This document shows, one piece after another, positions 46,107-56,822 of a stretch of DNA of 64,000 bases (the stretch's first letter is position 1; each line of letters begins with the position of its first letter). Position numbers and translations under genes: made by a program. Origin of the DNA: Bolinopsis microptera (taxonomy: Eukaryota; Ctenophora; Tentaculata; Lobata; Bolinopsidae); the NCBI RefSeq assembly GCF_026151205.1, contig NC_087081.1, forward strand, positions 5,575,246 to 5,639,245. Direction: 5' to 3'. The notes beneath the pieces are model-generated. The model was given only the letters and a program-made list of their open reading frames with translations. It did not search any database and was not told where the DNA came from.

Positions 46107-46710
46107 ATTTAGACAAAATTCAGGGACTGTCAGGAAACTTCAGGAAACGTTGAATAATGGCCCAAACTGTAGAGGAGATCCATTACTCGTTTTCTGTAGA
46201 GTAACATGGATAACAGTAACCATATTAACAGTAACCATAGTAACATTGATTGGTCATTATAACTGCACTATTGTCAAGTAGCTGATGAAAACATCGTTAG
46301 TCTTGGTATAGTTCAGTCACTATTCTTACTAAATTACTCCCTAAATGTATGTTATTCATTGAAATAAGTAATAATTCCAGTAATAAGTAATAGTTCCATA
46401 TTATTGTTAATTATGTGGGTATGCAATAGTCATATTGAAGTTAATTACCTAGATGTTCAGATCTTTAGACCTATACTATGACTATAGTCTATAGTGATAT
46501 CTCATTGTTAATGTCTAAAGTCCGGATCTATTACACATTAACACAATATGTTTCCAATTCATCAGTCTTGAAACCTTACATAAACCTACTTGCTAAAGTC
46601 AAAACATTGCGAAGAAACTTGACGATCGTACCATCTAATCGGGGTGATTGGTAGCTTCTAATTTGACGATTAGACACTTTTGTGGCTTGTATGAGACCCC
46701 TGAGACCCTT
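46107..46710. other. No recognised gene
   Basis: AT-rich with GTAACCAT and AGTAATA short repeats only. Confidence 0.35.
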
Positions 46711-46838
46711 TAATGAGACCACTGTTTGACCCCCAACTTTACCAATGTATCTTGCAGTGGGACTGACTGGGGATTAATGAGACCACTGTTTGACCCCCAA
46801 CTTTACCGATGTATCTTGCAGTGAGACTGACTGGGGAT
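46711..46838 (+). repeat. 64-bp tandem duplication
   Basis: Two units starting TAATGAGACCACTGTTTGAC and differing at a few bases. Confidence 0.9.
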
Positions 46839-48674
46839 TGTTGATTATTCAATAAAAGTAATGATCAGTCTGTCTGATGTCTAGAATAATGTCTATAACT
46901 CTATAATAACAGAATTGACACACTTTGATCGTTAATATCATAATATGCTCCTCCGTATTTAAATAAATGCATGGCTGGTTAGAGGATAAAGGGTATGACC
47001 CCAATATTGTGCTATCAAAAACGAGCTACTTTTTTAAGACCTAAAATTCCTACCATGGGTTTCTTTTACCTCCTTCAAAAAAGCTAACTGAAAGTTGAAG
47101 ATAATATTATAGACGTCGGGAAATGTGGCAGTGCTGCAGATGCCTTGAAGCCTCATGATCAAAATATCGTTGCGAGATTTTTGGTTCACATCGATCGAGT
47201 TAAGAAAAATTGTTGATGTCACTTGATTTTCAATTTAAATGATTTTTATTCAACGATGTTTGTTTCATTATTATGGTTATAATTGCCTTGTTACTCCTCT
47301 ATTTTCAAGGAAGGACGAATGATTTTAATGTTAAAGGGTCACATCGAAGATATTGTTGCGTTGTGATGTAAAGAAAGACTAATTTCTGACCGTGTAAAGA
47401 GTTAGTGAGGTAGGAAATGTTTTTATTAGCATGTTTATTTGTTTCAGTACCATTGAAAATATTTGACAAGAATTATTTGCTTTTACTCTCTGTTTATCAG
47501 TACAACTTATCAATGGAAAGTTAAATCATGATATGTCAGAACGGCCTATATTGAAATCATAAGATCAAGAATCTGCTTTTAAATCAACATTCAAATTTTC
47601 CAAAACGACGATTGTTTTGCGGAAGGATCTGGGTAAAATTACATACTTCGTGAAGAGCCTCACAATCCAGAGAGAAGCCATCTGCTTTTCTACTAATTAG
47701 ATTAAAGTATCGTAGGAGCAGGTTATGTTTGTATGAATTTGCAACTCAGGTGGCTAGTCTGGTAAATATGAGAGTTTTATCGCAGAAGGGATACGTCCGA
47801 TGTATTTGAAGGTAATAAATTTTTAACAAACTATTATTATTAACTAAGTGAGGTACAATGATGTATTGGTTTAACTATTTTCCTGCGCCACCTGTTTCAG
47901 GTATTCCCATCAGAATTAATATGCTTCAACCCTATCAAATATGCGAAAATGAATCTCTATTCATCCTAAAATTTGAAAGATAAACCAATGATATCTCCGC
48001 AGATAAAGGTTTCTAACTGCGGCGAAGTACCCGATCATTTCGTGAATGTCGCTGAAGACGAAACCTCCGAAGTTTAAAGGAGGACGAGGGTCTGCCAACT
48101 GGGTTGCAAGAGAGCAAGATGTCAACCGAGAGAACTCTTTAAGAGTATGAGTCGGTGACTTTTTTACGGAGTGACACTCTTATAATATTTTGTTCAAATC
48201 CAAACGTCAACGAGTCGAACTCGTGGCGCGTTTTGGTAGATTGATAACCGTCGATGATCCATGAGCTTTTAAACCGTTCAACTGCGCTGAACCATTCCAT
48301 CATTCAATTATAATGATCATGATGACGTGTTAAGGTGCTTTTATACGTATGTCTTTGAAAATCTCCTATCCTCAGAGAGCAGTGATTATAGGCTATGCTA
48401 ACGACAGTGTACAGTATGCTTCCATTGTAAAGTTTGAGTGTCGGGGTACTTGAACCTGTAGACTTCTCTCCCAGAACAGGTACAATATTTTGGATTTGAA
48501 GCAGGCTTTCTGTCTCTTTGCTTTGAAGCGGACATTTTGATTAGCTCTCACGGAATTAGCGTGATTGGTGTACATAAGGTTGGTTACATAACATTTGGCT
48601 CGACGGTTACACGAGATGCATTAAAATATTTGTTATCTTTCTACCATTCCAACCGTGCTATATTCCCCTTTCAG
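46839..48674. other. Possible intronic or upstream DNA, no firm exon
   Basis: A minus-strand frame (47034-47222) contains LQGICSTATFPDVYNI and a GGTAAAAG donor-like site, but I cannot assign it. Around 48000-48070 a frame IKVSNCGEVPDHFVNVAED follows a CGCAG acceptor-like site on +, then stops. Neither is strong enough to call. Confidence 0.25.
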
Positions 48675-48764
48675 GATGGATAGCGACTGCAGCTGATAGC
48701 GGGGCCTCCTTCCCGATGGTAGATCTTGGAGAGAAGAGTGGTGTGATTAACGATGAAGAAAAAG
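48675..48764 (+). CDS. Candidate internal exon (discoidin-like reading)
   Basis: A pyrimidine-rich acceptor (CCCCTTTCAG) precedes, and a consensus donor (AAAAG|GTGAGT) follows, a 90-bp open segment. Phase 1-1 reading gives WIATAADSGASFPMVDLGEK, then SGVINDEEK. The W-x-A spacing to F-x-x-VDLGE resembles the start of an F5/8 type C (discoidin) domain, where an S/W-W-x-A block leads to L-Q-V-D-L-G. Symmetric phase 1-1 exons are usual for such extracellular modules. No neighbouring exon of the domain was found. A possible follow-on acceptor (CTTTCTCTCAG) lies at 49858. A chance open segment of this length is possible. Confidence 0.33.
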
Positions 48765-50039
48765 GTGAGTCCTGTTATTTATATTAGCCTATGTGCTTCT
48801 ATCTGTAGTTTTCTAAGTTGTTTTATCACTAAAAATTTCCTATTTAAAATGATATGTCTTCTGTTACAAACTTCATTGATTGATGCATATTTCAGGATCG
48901 AGAATTTGAATTTATTGAATTGAAATGGCAATTTAAGAACAAGAACGAAAAACCGGATCACCGGTGTGGAACTTCTTCTTGCGAATATTTCTCGAAAATG
49001 AAAATCTCTGTAATGGAGTTGCTCTATCAGAACTAAGGGAGTGTATCAGAGAAGTTAGAACATTATAGTTTAATAGCCAAATATAGTGTTAATATTTTTT
49101 GGCTCGTAATCCGAGAATTTGGTGTGAAATGTTATCTCATTGCACTTGCAGGGTTTTGATGAAGATAATATTATGTATTAAACCAAGGCGACTTTTTGGT
49201 GACATTGATTTTGTTATATTATTTGAAATTGATAGTTTGTTTTCTATTGGTATTGGGATAACAAGCTAGCGTTTTAGTTATTACCCGCTTCCCTTTCCCA
49301 TGAACAGTGTTTAGAGGGGTCCTGTTCAAATATTACGTATTCAATATTTAGCATTTTCAACACCCCCAACCCCTCCCGTTATTGATGTTTTCCCCTGGAA
49401 AAAACTTTTTCTCTAAACGTTACATGCTAACGGCCTCCCTAATCAGTAATGAGCCGAAATCATTGTTATACATATGATTGTCCGGCCAAGCACCTCCAAC
49501 TACTTACGTTAGCAGCCGGCATACCCCGATCCATTCCTAAATTTCACACCACTATCTAAGTGAAATGAATATTGAATTAAAAAATTGTCCAAAGTGTTAT
49601 ATTCTAAAGGAAAAAAAAAAATTTGTTCACGTATTAATCAACAGCCAACCCTACCACCCCCCCCCCCCCCCCCCCCCTGACCCCCTCCCCCATAATCATT
49701 TGGGAACCCCCTCCCCTCGGCTGGTACGTAATATTATATGTGAAACGACCCCTTACCCGAAATCAGACAATTATCTTAAAGATTTTTTCGTTAACATTGG
49801 GACATTTAACGATCGATTATATTAAATTGAAATGTGTTAAAGGTTCTCTTTCTCTCAGCGGGCAGACATGGGACTTCCGAGCTAGTCAACTCCTGAATTG
49901 GGTGTTTCTATGTGGTGGGTTTTAGGCGGGTTTAGATAACATTTCAACAAGATCGAGTGAATTGAAATTTAATTGAGTTAGAATGTTATGATTGTGTTAT
50001 AATCCCGAAGGTAGTAGCTGAGTCGGATTATGACATACC
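48765..50039. other. No recognised gene; C21 tract at 49657-49677
   Basis: Contains a 21-bp cytosine run and a TTCTCTTTCTCTCAG acceptor-like site ending at 49858, with a short open segment after it. The 86- and 61-codon + frames here are not convincing. Confidence 0.3.
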
Positions 50040-50965
50040 TTATCGGACCTTATTTGACGGACAAAACTTGAACACTGAGGAGGCCCTAGCGTTTCATCTT
50101 AATGTCCGTCAAAAAAAGTCCCGTTCAATTAAGGTCCGTCCAATTTAATGTCCGTTGGAAATTTTTTCAAAAATATTTCCAGTTCGAACTTTTTGTCCAG
50201 AAAATATATGCAACTATAAAACTTTTATTGTGCCGTAAGTTAACACGGAAAGGTCTCCTTGGTCTGCCGGAGGCACAGAAAACTCTACTAAATATGATGT
50301 TTATCAAGGGTCACTTGGGGCACTTGGCGGAAAAATCAACGAAATTATGGCACTCAACAACATAAGTTCAATGAGCTAGTCGGAGTCCCCGCCAAACATG
50401 ACAAACTTGGTTCCACAGCCCCCTCTAGATATTACGCGTAAATCGTGTTGCCAAGGACATTGTCTGACTTTTTTTAGTGCATATTACTGAGGGGAGGGAA
50501 TGAAACAGTGCTAGGAAACTCACGTGAAGGTATAAGGTTAACTAAAGTTGTCTAAGATAAAACCACTTCACGCCGAATGGCTTGTAAAAGTTAACACTGA
50601 AATCAGGGACCGGGGTAGGTTGAGAAAAAAAGGTTTTCCATAAAGCTAGAAATCACTGTTGCTTTTTTTTAAGCATTGGACTATTTTCATGCACTAAAAC
50701 CATTTGATGAAGAGATAATATGTGATATTAGACTCTGAATCATGTACATATGGTTTAAACATGTTTTACTGCTTAATGACTGCTTTTCTTACTTTACTGT
50801 ATAAAAAAAAATGGATTTAAAATCATTTGCTGAACTTTAAAAAACGTCCAAAAAATTGAAAAAATTCGGATTTTTGATGATTTGATATGCCTTCGAGCGT
50901 TCATATTAATGTCCGGTCATAATTATTCCGTTCATGTAATGTCCGTCCAAATAAAGGACCGATAA
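50040..50965. mobile_element. Candidate nonautonomous DNA transposon
   Basis: The left end TTATCGGACCTTATTTGACG and the right end inverse (CGTCCAAATAAAGGACCGAT) form imperfect inverted repeats. GTCCGTC/GACGGAC motifs recur inside both ends (50055, 50103, 50133, 50149, 50912, 50941). No transposase frame and no clear target duplication. Confidence 0.5.
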
Positions 50966-51014
50966 TTATTACACCATGCTGGCAAGCATGACCGTGCCTC
51001 TTATATTCACAATA

Positions 51015-51142
51015 CTATTTACCCTCTATTCTATTTACCCCCCTTTTACTATTTACCCCCTTTAACTATTTACCCACCTTTACTATTTACCCCCTTTACT
51101 ATTTAACCCCATTTACTATTTACCCCCTTTACTATTTACCGC
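51015..51142 (+). repeat. 15-18-bp minisatellite (CTATTTACCCCCTTTA)n
   Basis: About eight imperfect units; the pyrimidine-rich strand is +. Confidence 0.9.
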
Positions 51143-51854
51143 CATGACTTTTATACCCCCTTTACTGATAACCCCTTTAGTGTTTTTCAAGCATAAAGAC
51201 TCATCGAAAGAAGTTCAGCAGGTATATTTTAGTCATAACATTCTATTTTTAATTTAAATATGACAGGAATAAGAAATATATGTGAAGTTTTTTGAGAAAT
51301 TTGCGCAAAATACGCGCCAGCATGTTTATACAAATTTCGGTAAAATCCCAAAATTCCCAGATTCCAGGGGCTTTAAAAACCATGTTAAATTGTGTTTAGC
51401 GATCTGAAATTGTGCAGGGCGTCTAGACTTGACCAAATCGACTGTAACAAAGTTTCAAGTTTCAGGAGCATCGGAAATGGGTTTTCTAGACCCCGGTTTT
51501 ACAAACAGATTGTCGGGGACATATACAGATATACATATATATTCTGGGTAGACGCTTTGCCTAAATATGCCTGTAAATTTAAGTGGTCCATAGATCAAAA
51601 GGATAAAAGATATAGTCCATTTCCCGACCACAGGTCTGCGAATAATTATTTACACTTTAGTTTACATTGTATAGCCATTAATCTCTTATGGAATGTTAGG
51701 CCAAAACCCCCAATTTAGGAAAACACTCCTGTAGGTGATCTGAATGCAAAGAACTGCCGGTAAAAAAACCCACACCATAAGAGCTCAGTGATGATCAATG
51801 AACCGGAAGTAAATTACCTATAAGTGTTCCTGAGTCCGGTCGAGAGAATTCAGT
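51143..51854. other. Unassigned stretch
   Basis: The 108-codon + frame (51392-51718) resembles no protein family I know. The text is probably a noncoding repeat. Confidence 0.3.
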
Positions 51855-52780
51855 AAGGCCAAAATAACACAACTCAAAGTCAAAGGGAGCTCTTTTTTCT
51901 AGACTTCTTAGCATGCAACAATCTACAAATCCTAACTGGGTGTACACTTGGAGATCATATTCGGAGATTTTCAAACCTCGGTTAACTACAACGGAAGCAG
52001 TGTAGATTGAATTATGTTTGCCTGCTACCCCTAATCACCCGCGAGAGTGTATCCTTCATTCCATAATCCTAGAACTCACACATTCCTCTGACCACAAACC
52101 GTGTTTCTGCAAACAAAATGGAAAAGTGTTATCTCCGACGCGGGAAAGCGCTAACAGAAAACCCTGGAAAGATGCAACCCCAAATACATAAATGGAAACG
52201 GGCTGAAAATGAAGCGAACCGGTATCGCTATATTGCGTACAAAATACCCCTCAGTTTGCAGACCCAAATTGAAAGTATAATAGAACTCTGATGTTGATAA
52301 CATAGAAGACGTGAATACGTCCTAAGTCAAGGTATTGTTAAGAGTCTAAATGATGTTGCCGACAAAAATTACTCCTAATAATAATACTAACCCAAAATAG
52401 GAAAAAGCGCAAAAAATACCGAGGAAAAAAGGCTCGGATGAAACCCAAAGCACCCTGGTTTGATGCGCGTGCATCAATAGCAGCGGAGAACCTGAATCGT
52501 CTCTCCAAGTCATACGGAAAAAAACCCGGCATGCCAATACCTTAGAAACAGCTACTATGAGAAACGTCGTATTCACAGAAAAACTCCTCAAACGTAAGAG
52601 TCATCCTTCATTATAGAACTTGTGTAAGTGATAGTGAATCAGGTGACAATTTAATTGGGCAAGATTCCAAGAAACTTAAAGAACTGAAGACAGAAGGTAG
52701 CTCAAACTCTGACGTCTTGGAATGCAAACTCTGCCAATCTTTAAAGATCAATATGGCAAAAAACCTTCATCGATGAAACT
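51855..52780 (+). pseudogene. LINE endonuclease and linker region, heavily decayed
   Basis: Across several frames one reads IIFGDFQTSVNYNGSSVD and then SSDHKP, corresponding to the N-G-S-S-x-x-D-Y and S-D-H-x-P blocks that close the apurinic-type endonuclease domain of LINEs. It continues with QIHKW and SLQTQIESII, then KAPWFDARAS, ENLNRLSKSYGKKPG and EKLLKRKSH. That order (endonuclease end, W-F-D-x-x-C-type block, long basic helix) is the linker before the reverse transcriptase. Many stops and shifts are present; the RT itself is missing. The relic stops before the octamer microsatellite at 52877. Confidence 0.7.
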
Positions 52781-52876
52781 AGAATCGAGCACTGCAGAAC
52801 GGGATGACTAGGAGTTAATTCCCCCAGCACATACAAACAATCGAGTCGGTCATCGTATAAGAATTAAGAACAAAAT

Positions 52877-53032
52877 AAACGAACAAACGAACAAACGAAC
52901 AAACGAACAAACGAACAAACGAACAAACGAACAAACGAACAAACGAACAAACGAACAAACGAACAAACGAACAAACGAACAAACGAACGAACAAACGAAC
53001 AAACGAACAAACGAACAAACGAAAAAACGAAC
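52877..53032. repeat. 8-bp microsatellite (GAACAAAC)n
   Basis: About 19 octamers with one GAACGAAC and one GAAAAAAC variant near the right edge. It directly abuts the stop codon of the Ig exon on the minus strand. The SFVRLFVC peptides are artefacts. Confidence 0.95.
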
Positions 53033-53033
53033 G

Positions 53034-53167
53034 CTAACTTGTTCCGATGGTAACGTTATAATAAGCAACGTCTATCTGATTAGAACCGTCATCAAGTTGG
53101 TAGTTGTACGCTGCACACGTGTACATCCCATCGTGCTCGAAGTTCAGGGCAAACATTACAAGGTCAC
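53034..53167 (-). CDS. Immunoglobulin-domain exon with terminal stop
   Basis: After an AG acceptor (CTAATTAG on the minus strand) the frame reads DLVMFALNFEHDGMYTCAAY, then NYQLDDGSNQIDVAYYNVTI, GTS and a stop at 53034-53036. H-D-G-M-Y-T-C-A-A-Y-N is the D-x-G-x-Y-x-C signature around the second cysteine of an Ig domain, preceded by a strand-E-like L-V-M-F-A-L and followed by a G strand. N-V-T is a possible glycosylation site. The domain's first half should lie in upstream exons. The stop lies against an octamer microsatellite, so the protein may end right after the Ig fold, or the true exon may use the weak donor ACAA|GTTAGC. It would belong to a secreted or cell-surface protein. Confidence 0.6.
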
Positions 53168-53320
53168 CTAATTAGATCTAGTGTTAGTCAAACACAAGGA
53201 AAATGTTTTATAAATTCTCTTAGTTCAACACAAGGAAACATTGTGGTAAGTTATTTCCTTGCTCAAAAGTATAAGATCAATGACAATAACTGATTGACGT
53301 TAAATATCATCAAAAACCAT

Positions 53321-53392
53321 CAAAATCATGATAACTTAACAAGATTATTATATAATATTATATAATAATCTTGTTAAGTTATCATGATTTTG
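53321..53392. repeat. Perfect 72-bp palindrome
   Basis: Two 36-bp arms starting CAAAATCATGATAACTTAAC are exact inverse copies with no spacer, centred between 53356 and 53357 on AAT|ATT. It lies in the putative intron between the two Ig-gene exons, about 115 bp from the tRNA. It can extrude as a cruciform or transcribe to a hairpin. Confidence 0.97.
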
Positions 53393-53508
53393 TATAATAT
53401 ATATACTAAATACCTGACACCAATCATGGCAAGCATGGTTCATCGTTACAATTTCTTTACTTTTAAACTTTTAAACTTTAAAAATAAGATGTATCGCAAG
53501 CAAAATAC

Positions 53509-53582
53509 TGCCCTCCGTGAGGCTCGAACTCACGACCTTCAGATTATGAGACTGACGCTCTAACCAACTGAGCCAGGAAGGC
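53509..53582 (-). tRNA. tRNA-Met (CAT), elongator
   Basis: The minus strand folds as a complete cloverleaf. The acceptor arm is GCCTTCC with GGAGGGC (one G-T pair). The D arm GCTC...GAGC holds a good A box (TGGCTCAGTTGG). The anticodon loop CTCATAA gives CAT, and the T arm GTGAG-TTCGAGC-CTCAC carries the B box. The core GCGTCAGTCTCATAATCTGA matches the conserved animal elongator tRNA-Met rather than the initiator. There is no intron, and discriminator A is present. A TTTT run about three bases downstream serves as the Pol III terminator. It sits inside the putative intron of the Ig-exon gene on the same strand. Confidence 0.96.
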
Positions 53583-53628
53583 CTGGTGTTTAACTAAATA
53601 AACTGATTTCACACTACTAAATACTCAC

Positions 53629-53690
53629 CAATGTTGATGTTCTCTCCCTCTATGACTCCCGTTCCGTGAGAAACAAACATGTTCTCGTCG
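53629..53690 (-). CDS. Candidate upstream exon of the Ig gene
   Basis: On the minus strand, TTCCTGCAG precedes and CATTG|GTGAGT follows a 62-bp segment. Its protein-like frame is DDENMFVSHGTGVIEGE, but this frame does not join in phase with the next exon at 53167. The phase that does join (ending ENINIG, then DLVMF, which looks natural for an Ig strand) meets a TAG inside this exon. Either a small indel has broken the gene here or in the assembly, or these two exons are not spliced to each other. Splice sites are strong, so some exon use is likely. Confidence 0.4.
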
Positions 53691-53699
53691 TCCTGCAGG

Positions 53700-54039
53700 A
53701 ATTTAGGAAATTAGTTAATTAATTGATCAGTTGCATGGAGAGCTATGTTAGTTATCAGTAATAAGATTGGGTGAGGACCATTGTTTCTATTTTTATCATC
53801 ATTGTTAAAACCTTAACTTTTCCCCCGTTCTCAATATATTGAACCCATTCCCCCGTCCTGGATCCAACTTCAATAGTTGGGGTCTATTTCACTACCTAGA
53901 AACCTAAAGGTGCCTTTAAAATTTTCTAAATTTTCTAAATTTTAGAGCGAACATTACAGCCGAGAGGCTTCAGCTTGGATTGTAACTACTAACTGTCCAA
54001 GTGTCTACTGGGCGAATCCTTACAGTCAGAAAAACTGCA
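53700..54039. other. No recognised gene
   Basis: Possible intron or upstream region of the Ig gene. No further exon was identified. Confidence 0.3.
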
Positions 54040-54408
54040 GACAAGTGACAACTACAAGCTCGACAAGGTTGCCGACAAGTGACAACTACAAGCTCGACAA
54101 GGTTGCCGACAAGTGACAACTACAAGCTAGACAAGGTTGCCGACAAGTGACAACTACAAGCTAGACAAGGTTGCCGACAAGTGACAACTACAAGCTAGAC
54201 AAGGTTGCCGACAAGTGACAACTACAAGCTCGACAAGGTTGCCGACAAGTGACAACTACAAGCTAGACAAGGTTGCCGACAAGTGACAACTACAAGCTAG
54301 ACAAGGTTGCCGACAAGTTACAACTACAAACTAGACAAGGTTGCCGACAAGTTACAACTACAAACTAGACAAGGTTGCCGACAAGTGACAACTACAAGCT
54401 CGACAAGC
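54040..54408 (+). repeat. 34-bp minisatellite
   Basis: About 11 units built on GACAAGTGACAACTACAAGC with AAGGTTGCC. Units vary only at GCTCG/GCTAG and GTGAC/GTTAC. Confidence 0.95.
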
Positions 54409-55424
54409 CTGCCTGCAGTTTAATTACTCTACCGAGGCTTCCTGTGAGCGGGGTATAGAATACTTATCACGTGACTATATTTTGGATACTTATCACTTAG
54501 TTTCAATACTTTGTGGGACTCTATCAATCCGGCAAGAGAGACAATAGTGCCTACTTTTATCTATTTATACCCACCACGTACATACCACCATTAGTTAATA
54601 CTTAACAAATTAAGCTAATCACTCCGCTGACGCTCAAACAAAAGCAAATGGTGACGTGATATAGGGTCAGTAAGTGGAGTTAGTTTCACCGCCTTGGTTT
54701 CATTATCGTAGTTCCGCTCTCTGTGTGAAACTGTGTGTATTTTCTGAGCGTGCAGTAAACGTGATAAAAGTAATAAAACGTGATTAAAGTAATAGAACGT
54801 AATAAAACGTGATACAAGTAATAAAACAAATTACGAGTTTTGATTCGAAGATATGTGCTGTTCAGTTAAGCGTAACAGATACGTTCTATGCATAATATAT
54901 TCTTATCAAACCTCTACTGGTTTTATCACACATTACGTTCTACCAGCTGTAACAGGTGTAACACAATTCCGAGTTGACACCTAGACTACAGAAGGGTATT
55001 CCAGTCAGAGACATTCCAACCAGAATATATGCTATATGATATTATGCTAAAGTTCTAGATAACAGATAGTGTAACGCAGCTATCTGATCTTTCTCTAAAA
55101 ACAGAATCATAAGGCTTGCATTCTGCGCCAAATTCTCTTTTCTAAGCAGTATTTCTAAGATAATTTAAATCATAAATACATATATTATTAAGAAATAATT
55201 TCAGTACAGAAGGAAATTCTAGTTAGCTTATCTTTCAGCTCACAGAACCTTATTTTTAATACTTTCAACACTATTACTGTGTTTGTGCGAATATGCCTAA
55301 CATAGCGATTAACAAATAATTTGATATAACGTTATAATTTATAACGAATTAATTTATATAACGTTATAATTTATAACGAATTAAATAACTTGAAATTTAA
55401 CCAACAGATAATTTGAGCACATTA
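54409..55424. other. No recognised gene
   Basis: Contains repeated GTAATAAAACGTGAT-type text near 54755-54830 and two copies of an ATAACGTTATAATTTATAACG unit near 55325-55382. Nothing coding was seen. Confidence 0.35.
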
Positions 55425-55443
55425 GATAGAAAAACGGACAGAC

Positions 55444-55449
55444 TTTATT
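55444..55449 (-). terminator. Polyadenylation signal AATAAA
   Basis: On the minus strand AATAAA lies 81-87 bp past the stop of the terminal exon at 55531, with T/G-rich sequence (AAAGTCTGTCCGTTTTT) just after it. Confidence 0.5.
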
Positions 55450-55530
55450 TTTCTTTAAAGATATTGCAAGCCTTGTCGCTGGCTTTGTCACATTACATAA
55501 TAAACATAGTCTTCACTTTTTAAAGAGATT

Positions 55531-55679
55531 TTAAGCCTTAACGCACACACTATGATCCTTCCTTGGCGGCTGCCACAGTTTGGGCATGGGAGGAGACCAC
55601 TCTCTTTTCTTGACACCGTAGCCAGGGACACAGGGTTGCGGGTAGAAGATCTTCGAACAGTTATGTGCGACAGAACCAT
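55531..55679 (-). CDS. Candidate 3'-terminal coding exon
   Basis: A strong pyrimidine-rich acceptor (CTCTACGTCTCCAG) opens a frame on the minus strand reading DGSVAHNCSKIFYPQPCVPG, then YGVKKREWSPPMPKLWQP, PRKDHSVCVKA and a stop. An AATAAA signal follows within 90 bp. The peptide has a coherent look: proline and lysine rich, two tryptophans, three cysteines, a basic C-terminus. I do not recognise the family. If the intron is not used, the frame extends upstream to MLDRNLLHSTS (55716). No further upstream exon was found. A competing frame (55488-55679) is open too but less protein-like. Confidence 0.4.
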
Positions 55680-55845
55680 CTGGAGACGTAGAGTGGAGGA
55701 GATTTCGATCGAGCATCGCCCAAAGTAAAGTAAGTATGATGAGAATAACTAGACAAATTTATGAGCCTCCATTGCAAGCAATAAAAACTAAGCGAATATC
55801 CAATCAGCTTCCAGCACTGAACTGTAAAACCCCAGAACCATGAAT

Positions 55846-55949
55846 GTCACGTGACTGTTCTAACACATGAGTGTCACGTGTTACTGTCACGTGACTGTTC
55901 TAACACATGAGTGTCACGTGTTAATGTCACGTGACTGACTAACACGTGT
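55846..55949. promoter_or_regulatory. Cluster of six CACGTG E-boxes in a 40-bp repeat
   Basis: GTCACGTGAC occurs at 55846, 55886 and 55926, exactly 40 bp apart. GTCACGTG or ACACGTGT forms lie between and after them. It lies about 170 bp upstream (minus strand) of the terminal-exon acceptor and could be regulatory or simply a small satellite. Confidence 0.5.
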
Positions 55950-56822
55950 CAGGATAAATACAGTTTCCACCAACCACTGAACCTAAACAGTACAAGCTGC
56001 CTGCCAGACAAGTACACAGGACAACCGCTGACTCCTTCAAGTTAAACTCCTTAACTTGTTTAAGTCTTCAGAAACATTAGCTTTCAGCTCGGTATTTATA
56101 GCCTGATTTTCTCACCTTCCATAAAATTAAGATTATTATTATTTCTAGTCTTGTGCCGTCGTGGAATAGGATTACTGTGCCAGTCACAACAGTACTGTGA
56201 TGGACCATTGCTCACTACATGATATGTTGATAAAATATGTTATTAATTCGATATTAAATACCCCATCTATACTGTGCTAGCATACGGTGTTGAACATTAA
56301 TAAGCATATTTTGAATAATATTTGAAAATATATAATTATTACATGTTATAACATTCGTTACAGACAGTCAGCCGGGATGTTGTCTTACATTTTAAACTGA
56401 CATTGCAATAATAATACATATGTAAGTAACAATAATATTTAAGTAATGCGATATTAGATATTATCCTTTTTATGGTCGTGATATAATACATTTGGTGGAA
56501 TATTAGCATATCTAATAGTATTCGAAAAGTATATATTATTATGTAGCACTTCTACAGACAGCGCTAATATTTAAAATTCACATTTTACACTGATATGGGC
56601 TGAAAACTGATATAAAGCATGTAATTAAAGTCTTATCAAATGTCTTAACTGGAATGTCACTAAGTATATTTAATAACATTTGAATAGTATAAGAATGTTT
56701 TATAACACCACTGGTAATTGCAGACAGTAGGACGAGCCCTTATATTATCTTACACGACAAAATATGTAATTAATGTAAAAAATATGTAATTAATGCGATA
56801 TTATAGTCAGGGACGAAACGGA
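55950..56822. other. No recognised gene
   Basis: Very AT-rich. Repeating text such as ATTACATGTTATA and TATTAGATATTA suggests old degenerate repeats. Confidence 0.35.

Noticed and set aside
51392-51718. 108-codon frame as a gene
   Set aside because: Composition and flanks suggest noncoding repeat sequence; no motif was recognised.
52815-53068. SFVRLFVC repeat frames
   Set aside because: An octamer microsatellite; the frames overlap the Ig exon in the wrong phase.
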